Source: Desulfosporosinus hippei DSM 8344
GTDB taxonomy: Bacteria; Bacillota; Desulfitobacteriia; Desulfitobacteriales; Desulfitobacteriaceae
NCBI RefSeq assembly: GCF_900100785.1
Contig: NZ_FNCP01000038.1
Location: forward strand, 1-34,419
Length of the DNA: 34,419 nucleotides
Direction of reading: 5' to 3'
The position numbers and the translations under genes were made by a program. Shown here piece after piece: positions 29,433 to 34,419 of the stretch (position 1 is the first letter of the stretch; the number at the start of each line of letters is the position of its first letter). Under the pieces are notes generated by a model. The model had not been told where the DNA came from. It saw only the letters and a list, made by a program, of their open reading frames with translations, and did no database searches.

Positions 29433-32090
29433 TTAGTCTGTTAAAATTAATTTAACGGTATTAGAGGATGGTCCCACATCGGACTTCTTAGGATCTTTAT
29501 AAGAAGCGCGGAAGTAATAGGAACCAGGAGTAGGAGCTTTATCATTTATGGCGAGTGAAAAGGAGAGAGCCCCCTTAGGATTTGAAATCGGTATACTTCC
29601 GATAGGCTGGCCGGGGCGTTGGATGTGAATAATTACGGAATACTTTTCGTTTCCCGGAGGGTCAGAGATAGGGATTGTGACACGAGAAGTTTTGGCATCA
29701 TAATTAACCTCTCCAAGTACCGGGGTCGGAAGGGAAGTGTCTGGAGGGAGCTCATTCTCTGGAGGGACAAGGGCTGAATCGAGTATGGGATCAATCACTG
29801 TATTATTTGGGGCAGTTTCAGTCGGTGGCTTATAGGGGACCTCGTTTGATGGCCAGGTCCATGAAGGATCACGATTGGGTAAATTCAAAAAGGTTTTAGT
29901 AATAGTATTATGGGAACCTGGAGATGCCAACATATTAGGATTATCTGCGTTTACTTCTTTTTGAATCCAGACTTCACTGACCTTGGTAGGCAAATCTCCT
30001 TGGGCGGCTATTTCCGTTGCGACGAATTCTGAAGGAGTCAAACTGCTGGGAAGAAGTCCGGACTTAGTATCGAAGGAGCCGCTCACGATTCCGGATGGCT
30101 GCTCAAATTGTGTTTGGACTGGCAGGTCCTTAAGAGCGGCCGTCATAACTTTCTTCCAGATTTGAGCGGGAAAGCTGCCGCCATAGACACTGCGTAAATA
30201 ATAGGGGCCGGGAGTTCCGTTTTTATCCAGGTCCGGGTTAGAGTCATATCCCATCCAGACAACTCCTGCATAGTTCGGAGTATATCCAGCAAACCAAGCA
30301 TCTGTATTTCCGGTTCTATTTTTGAGATTATCCGGTAAGGAGGAAGTTCCTGTCTTACCCGCTACTGCCCAATTTCCAATCTGAGCGCTGACTCCGGTAC
30401 CGCTGGTTACAACACTGCGTAGCATGCTGTTAACAATATAGGCAGTGGTTTCCTTCATAACACGGTTTTTGGTTATTTTAGGGGTGATTACAGTGTTACC
30501 TTTGGCGTCTTCGACTTTCACAATAGCATGATCAGAAACGCTAACACCGTTGTTGGCATAAACCCCGTAAGCTGCTGCCATGTCCTTAGTACTTACATGG
30601 GTAGTTCCTAAAGCGAGGCTTAAAACACGATCTTCAGGTTCAAGTGGCAGTCCCAGATTGTTCTTACCAAATGCCCAACCATAGTCCACTCCAATAAGAT
30701 CCAGTAGTTTTACAGCATAGATATTAACGGATTGTTCCACCGCATGTCGCATGGTAATAAGGCCCTTCCAGCCTTTAGTTGCTGTATCGAAGTTAGTTGG
30801 AGTCCAGGCTTTTCCGTTTCCTCCGTTATAACTTACGGGCATGTCATCAAGAACTGTACCGGGGAAATAGCCACCCTTTTCAATAGCCGGACCGTAAACA
30901 ACTAATGGTTTTATCGTAGATCCTGGCTGGCGCTTTGATTGCCAGGCTCTGTTTAATCCCCGGGGGGTATAATTCCGTCCGCCGACCATTGCTTGAATTT
31001 CTCCGGTTGAAGGTTCAACGACTGTTAAGGCACCTTCGACCTTCGTGTTATTAATACCTTGTGGGAAATTGGCTGAGTCAGCAAAGGCATCCTCGGCAGC
31101 AGTTTGGATCTTAGGATTTACGGTTGTATAAATACGCAAACCGCCACTAAAAATTTGATCCGGAGTTAAATTATAGTTCGTTTCCAGTTCCTCAATAACA
31201 TAATCCACAAAGTAGGGGAACTTATAACTAACAGAAGCTACTTCTGTTTTTTGAGCGCCTCCGCGGCTTTCTTTCATCGCCTCCACATAGGTGAAAGGAG
31301 CATCTTTTTCTTGATCATACTCCTGAGAGGTGATAATCCCGGCATCCCGCATTACCCCGAGGACGGTAGTCCGTCGAGCCTTGGCACTATCGGGATGAAT
31401 ATAGGGATTGTACTGACTTGGGGCCTGTGGTAAGCCCGCCAATAAAGCAACTTCTGCAGGGGTTAATTTGTCAAGATCCTTACCAAAATAAGTTTTGGCC
31501 GCGGCTTGGATACCGAAGGAAGATTCGCCCAGGAAGATTCTGTTTAAGTAAAAGGTTAGAATTTCTTCTTTGGTATATTCTCGCTCCAGTTGGATAGCTA
31601 GAATGGCCTCCTGAATTTTACGCGTAAATCGTTTCTCCGTAGGGTTTGCTATAAAGGCGTTTCTAGCAAGCTGAATTGTGATAGTGCTGGCACCTTCTTT
31701 AGTACTCCTGGTTCGAATATCATTCAATGCTGAGCCAACAATACGAATAGGATCCACACCGAAATGTTGCTCAAAGCGCCGGTCTTCAACCGCTATGAAT
31801 GTCTTTTTAACAAGGTCGGGAATTTGTGCATACTCAACAGTTTGGCGATTTTCATAGCCGTGTAATACTGCAAATTCAACACCATCCTTATCATAGACAT
31901 GCGAGGATTGCTTGGTGTCATTTAGTAACGAGGGATTCCATTTTGGGGTTCCGGCCGCTGCAACTACCACGAAAATTGCTAAGCCTGCTATAATAAGTGA
32001 AATAAAGGACGTGATTGACAAAAAAATAATTCTGCGTTTTGAATAGCGCTTCTTACGCTGAGGCCTCCTTGGATTATTAGCTGATGGCAT
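29433..32090 (-). CDS. Class A penicillin-binding protein (PBP1a family)
   Basis: A bifunctional peptidoglycan synthase of 885 residues: short basic cytoplasmic tail, one membrane anchor (21-46), glycosyltransferase domain (GT51; E102-D-R-R-F with the catalytic glutamate, IQLARNAFI, LNRIFLGESSFGIQAAAKTYFG), and transpeptidase domain with S391-T-I-K394, S454-V-N456 and K579-T-G-T-S. The C-terminal 200 residues hold a proline-rich linker and a fibronectin-type-like beta domain. It polymerises and cross-links cell wall outside the membrane. GGGAGGTTGACTTA precedes the ATG. Single gene, convergent with nothing nearby. Confidence 0.95.
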   Translation of the reverse strand: MPSANNPRRPQRKKRYSKRRIIFLSITSFISLIIAGLAIFVVVAAAGTPKWNPSLLNDTKQSSHVYDKDGVEFAVLHGYENRQTVEYAQIPDLVKKTFIAVEDRRFEQHFGVDPIRIVGSALNDIRTRSTKEGASTITIQLARNAFIANPTEKRFTRKIQEAILAIQLEREYTKEEILTFYLNRIFLGESSFGIQAAAKTYFGKDLDKLTPAEVALLAGLPQAPSQYNPYIHPDSAKARRTTVLGVMRDAGIITSQEYDQEKDAPFTYVEAMKESRGGAQKTEVASVSYKFPYFVDYVIEELETNYNLTPDQIFSGGLRIYTTVNPKIQTAAEDAFADSANFPQGINNTKVEGALTVVEPSTGEIQAMVGGRNYTPRGLNRAWQSKRQPGSTIKPLVVYGPAIEKGGYFPGTVLDDMPVSYNGGNGKAWTPTNFDTATKGWKGLITMRHAVEQSVNIYAVKLLDLIGVDYGWAFGKNNLGLPLEPEDRVLSLALGTTHVSTKDMAAAYGVYANNGVSVSDHAIVKVEDAKGNTVITPKITKNRVMKETTAYIVNSMLRSVVTSGTGVSAQIGNWAVAGKTGTSSLPDNLKNRTGNTDAWFAGYTPNYAGVVWMGYDSNPDLDKNGTPGPYYLRSVYGGSFPAQIWKKVMTAALKDLPVQTQFEQPSGIVSGSFDTKSGLLPSSLTPSEFVATEIAAQGDLPTKVSEVWIQKEVNADNPNMLASPGSHNTITKTFLNLPNRDPSWTWPSNEVPYKPPTETAPNNTVIDPILDSALVPPENELPPDTSLPTPVLGEVNYDAKTSRVTIPISDPPGNEKYSVIIHIQRPGQPIGSIPISNPKGALSFSLAINDKAPTPGSYYFRASYKDPKKSDVGPSSNTVKLILTD

Positions 32091-32138
32091 TAAGTCAACC
32101 TCCCAAAAATTAAAAAATGAGGAGTGGACACTATTAAA

Positions 32139-32178
32139 TTTCCTTGAATTATATCATACTTTTACAGTTGCAAGGAAA
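32139..32178 (-). promoter_or_regulatory. Possible promoter/operator of the PBP gene
   Basis: A minus-strand TATAAT (32153-32148) lies inside an inverted repeat TTTCCTTG (32139-32146)/CAAGGAAA (32171-32178). The -35 box is weak. An operator is speculative. The rest of 32180-32350 shows nothing I can support. Confidence 0.35.
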
Positions 32179-32356
32179 CTCAAATAATTAATAGGAGAAT
32201 AATGGAATATATGTAATCCTAATTCCTAGATTTCCTAGCGTAAATAAGGACACCGACGCGGCAAAATAAGCTTACCAAAACTTCGGTGATACTGTAGTGA
32301 AGCTGCCAAAAAACTTAAGCCTTGGAAACCTAAATAAGGTTCTTTAGAGTTGTTAG

Positions 32357-32385
32357 TTGCGGGGAAGGTGAAGAAATTGTATAAT
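32357..32385 (+). promoter_or_regulatory. Promoter of the tyrS T-box transcript
   Basis: TTGCGG (32357-32362), 17-bp spacer, TATAAT (32380-32385). Confidence 0.6.
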
Positions 32386-32391
32386 ATATCA

Positions 32392-32645
32392 AATTAGTCT
32401 ATGTATACATTATTAATGGTATGATTGAGAACAAACTTGGTGGAAGGTAACAGAGAGTCGGTGTTAGGTGCAAACCGACCTGGAAACTAAGAGATACGCC
32501 TCAGGACTAGAGCTTAAAAAACTCTCGGGTTCAGCCCGTTAGCGCTGATAGAGCTGGATTCCGCGCAGAGCGGATTCAATGTGGGTGGTACCGCGGAAGT
32601 GTTTTCGTCCCTCAACCTTGTGTTGAGGGATTTCCTTATTTCTAA
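32392..32645 (+). promoter_or_regulatory. T-box leader of tyrS
   Basis: Stem I includes agagagtcggtg...caaaccgacc, with a TAC (Tyr) specifier near 32505 (gagaTACgcctc). The T-box sequence gggtggtaccgcgg (32583-32596) is followed by the terminator CCCTCAAC (32609-32616)/GTTGAGGG (32622-32629) and a T-rich tail. Uncharged tRNA-Tyr should switch it on. Confidence 0.9.
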
Positions 32646-32726
32646 GCCTAATTATCTTTGGACTTAGTAATAAGGATATAAGATACTAATCGTGCCATAT
32701 TAACTACTATAGAAGGGAGACTAAGT

Positions 32727-33992
32727 ATGGACATTTTTCAAGAATTAAAGGATCGAGGATTAATCTATCAACACACAGACGAGAATGCATTGCGTAACCG
32801 ATTATCAAGTGGGCCGATGGCGTTGTATTGTGGATTCGATCCCACTGCGGATAGTTTGCATATTGGGCACTTGCTTCCACTTTTGGTCTTAAGAAGATTT
32901 CAACTTGCCGGGCATAAGTCAATTGCCTTAGTAGGAGGAGGAACAGGGCTGATTGGCGATCCAAGCGGCAAAGCCTCCGAACGAACATTGAACCCCAAAG
33001 AGATTGTTGAGCAATGGGCACAAAAGATTAAGAATCAATTTGGCCGGTTCTTAGATTTTGAAACCGGGGACAATCCTGCGATATTGGCCAACAATTATGA
33101 TTGGCTGGGCTCACTTCAAGTGATTGAATTTCTCAGAGATATCGGCAAATACTTCCCTCTGGGGGCTATGCTGGCCAAAGATTCAGTTGAATCCCGTCTG
33201 AGCAAAGGGATATCCTTCACGGAGTTTAGCTATATGATTCTGCAATCCTATGATTACTTAAAGCTTAACGAAATGTACGGATGTGAGATGCAGATCGGCG
33301 GAAGTGACCAATGGGGTAACATTACCGCCGGAATCGAATTAATTCGTCGGACTGCTGTTCAAGAAAAGGAAATGCACGGACTGACTCTGCCTCTTGTCAC
33401 CAAGAGTGACGGAACCAAATTCGGGAAGACCGAGGGAGGAGCAGTTTGGCTAGATCCAGAAAAAATGTCTCCCTACAAATTCTATCAGTTCTGGTTGAAT
33501 ACAGATGATAAAGATGTGGTTAAGTTCTTGAACTATTTCACCTTTATTTCTATAGAAGAGATCAATGAACTTGCCCAAGGTGTGGAAAAGGAACCTGAAA
33601 AGAGAAATGCTCAACGGGCTTTGGCAAAGGATGTAACAAAGTTAGTTCACGGACAGGAGGCCCTCGAGCGAGCTGAAAAGATCACGGCTGCGCTTTTTGG
33701 AGGAGGGTTAGGAAATCTGACTGCCCTAGAAATTGAGGAAGGCTTTAGTGATGTGCCCTCCGCAACGATCCAATCCCCAGAGACCAGTTTAGTTGATGCA
33801 TTAGTCCAAGTAGGAGCGGTTTCTTCAAAACGCCAGGCTCGAGAGTCTATTGAGAGTGGGGCTATCTATATTAACGATATTCGCCATAGCATTGTTGATT
33901 CAGCAGTTTCACAGCTAGAGAGATTAGATCAGAAGTATCTGGTTATTCGTCGAGGTAAGAAAAACTACTATCTCATTAAGTTTGAAGAATAA
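32727..33992 (+). CDS. tyrS: Tyrosine--tRNA ligase
   Basis: Class I synthetase of 421 residues, the normal bacterial TyrS type. The ATP-binding HIGH motif is H45-I-G-H48 after CGFDPTADSL, tyrosine pocket residues lie in the YDYLKLN and IGGSDQWGNI segments, and the KMSKS loop is K231-F-G-K-T. The C-terminal S4-like RNA-binding domain spans about 350-421 (VSSKRQARESIESGAIYIN). A ribosome binding site (AGAAGGGAG) precedes the ATG. Controlled by the upstream T-box; no other gene in the unit. Confidence 0.98.
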   Translation: MDIFQELKDRGLIYQHTDENALRNRLSSGPMALYCGFDPTADSLHIGHLLPLLVLRRFQLAGHKSIALVGGGTGLIGDPSGKASERTLNPKEIVEQWAQKIKNQFGRFLDFETGDNPAILANNYDWLGSLQVIEFLRDIGKYFPLGAMLAKDSVESRLSKGISFTEFSYMILQSYDYLKLNEMYGCEMQIGGSDQWGNITAGIELIRRTAVQEKEMHGLTLPLVTKSDGTKFGKTEGGAVWLDPEKMSPYKFYQFWLNTDDKDVVKFLNYFTFISIEEINELAQGVEKEPEKRNAQRALAKDVTKLVHGQEALERAEKITAALFGGGLGNLTALEIEEGFSDVPSATIQSPETSLVDALVQVGAVSSKRQARESIESGAIYINDIRHSIVDSAVSQLERLDQKYLVIRRGKKNYYLIKFEE

Positions 33993-34012
33993 ATAATGTA
34001 ACCGTATTATAA

Positions 34013-34052
34013 AAGTACCGAACTGCTGATAATACTATGCGGTTCGGTACTT
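34013..34052 (+). terminator. Hairpin after tyrS
   Basis: AAGTACCGAAC (34013-34023) pairs with GTTCGGTACTT (34042-34052). It lacks a T-run but is placed 21 bp after the tyrS stop codon and before the rRNA promoters. Confidence 0.6.
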
Positions 34053-34098
34053 AAACCATTAATTTATCACCTCATGGTCAAATAGGGTTATGTCACCT

Positions 34099-34128
34099 TT
34101 GACAACTGCAATTGAGGATTATTATAAT
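34099..34128 (+). promoter_or_regulatory. rRNA operon promoter P1
   Basis: TTGACA (34099-34104), 18-bp spacer, TATAAT (34123-34128). Confidence 0.8.
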
Positions 34129-34153
34129 CCTTGAAAATTTACTCGAAAAACGG

Positions 34154-34182
34154 TTGACAATGTAATAATTAGATGGTAGTAT
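34154..34182 (+). promoter_or_regulatory. rRNA operon promoter P2
   Basis: TTGACA (34154-34159), 17-bp spacer, TAGTAT (34177-34182), 55 bp downstream of P1. Tandem strong promoters are usual for Firmicute rRNA operons. Confidence 0.85.
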
Positions 34183-34419
34183 ATCGAAGTGCCGCAAAAA
34201 TAACTGCTAATTTAAAGACGATATTACAGTTAATTCCACGGTCGATGAAATTAAGGTGTTGACAACATAAGTTGGAAATGCTAAGATAACATTCCGGCCC
34301 AAACGGGTCAAAACAAAACCATGGTCTTTGAAAACTAAACAACAAGGACAGCCAATGAGAGAAACTCGCAAGAGTTTCAAAATAAATCATGAGTCAATCA
34401 TCTTCTTCTAATGAGAAGT
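34183..34419 (+). other. 16S rRNA operon leader with boxA
   Basis: tctttgaaaactaaacaac (34325-34343) is the boxA-type antitermination sequence found before Firmicute 16S genes. The following aatgagagaaactcgcaagagttt contains part of the processing stem. The 16S gene itself would start after the window; no 16S sequence is seen. Confidence 0.75.

Noticed and set aside
33995-34025. Third copy of the ECF promoter motif (tgtaacc after tyrS)
   Set aside because: No CTCTA box at the required 17-bp spacing and no gene downstream in position.

Overview
The window looks like a chromosomal segment of an anaerobic, endospore-forming, low-to-mid G+C Firmicute of the Desulfosporosinus/Desulfitobacterium type (Peptococcaceae sensu lato). 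This rests on three T-box leaders before aminoacyl-tRNA synthetase genes, a YtxC-thrS pair, the infC-rpmI-rplT cluster with an L20-type leader, a pheS-pheT-zapA...mutS2 order recalling Bacillus/Clostridia, strong AGGAGG ribosome binding sites and canonical sigma-A promoters. The genus is inference.

The window runs from the tail of one rRNA operon to the promoter and leader of the next. Positions 1-376 hold the 3' part of a 5S rRNA gene interrupted by three structured insertions. Two more copies of the same insertion element lie just downstream. Next come a 42-residue C2H2 zinc-finger protein not listed by ordinary ORF length cut-offs, a small membrane protein, a membrane family-2 glycosyltransferase, and a seven-tRNA operon (Val, Asp, Phe, Gly, Cys, Leu, Val) with a clear promoter and terminator.

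From 4.4 to 17.1 kb is a plus-strand housekeeping block: an arginine/lysine-type decarboxylase with spermidine synthase (polyamines), ytxC, thrS (T-box), infC-rpmI-rplT (L20 leader, IF3 starting at ATT), a SpoU-family rRNA methyltransferase, pheS-pheT (T-box) and zapA. It is followed by about 750 bp of G+C-rich, highly structured, apparently non-coding DNA bounded by an inverted 20-bp repeat that also occurs downstream of rplT. A minus-strand TrpXYZ-like ABC importer (17.9-20.8 kb), with its own promoter and an attenuator-like leader, separates zapA from a U32-family protein and mutS2.

From 26.1 to 29.1 kb is an A+T-rich accessory island: an ECF sigma factor and its probable anti-sigma factor, flanked by two divergent secreted-protein genes. 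One of these is bacteriocin-like with a small membrane partner. Both secreted genes are preceded by the same unusual promoter motif (TGTAACC-17-WCTCTA), which suggests a small self-contained sigma regulon. The window closes with a class A penicillin-binding protein, tyrS behind a T-box, and tandem rRNA promoters with a boxA-containing leader.

The most unusual signals are the interrupted 5S rRNA gene with covarying insertion hairpins, the ECF mini-regulon, the structured element at 17.2-17.7 kb and the miniature zinc-finger protein.
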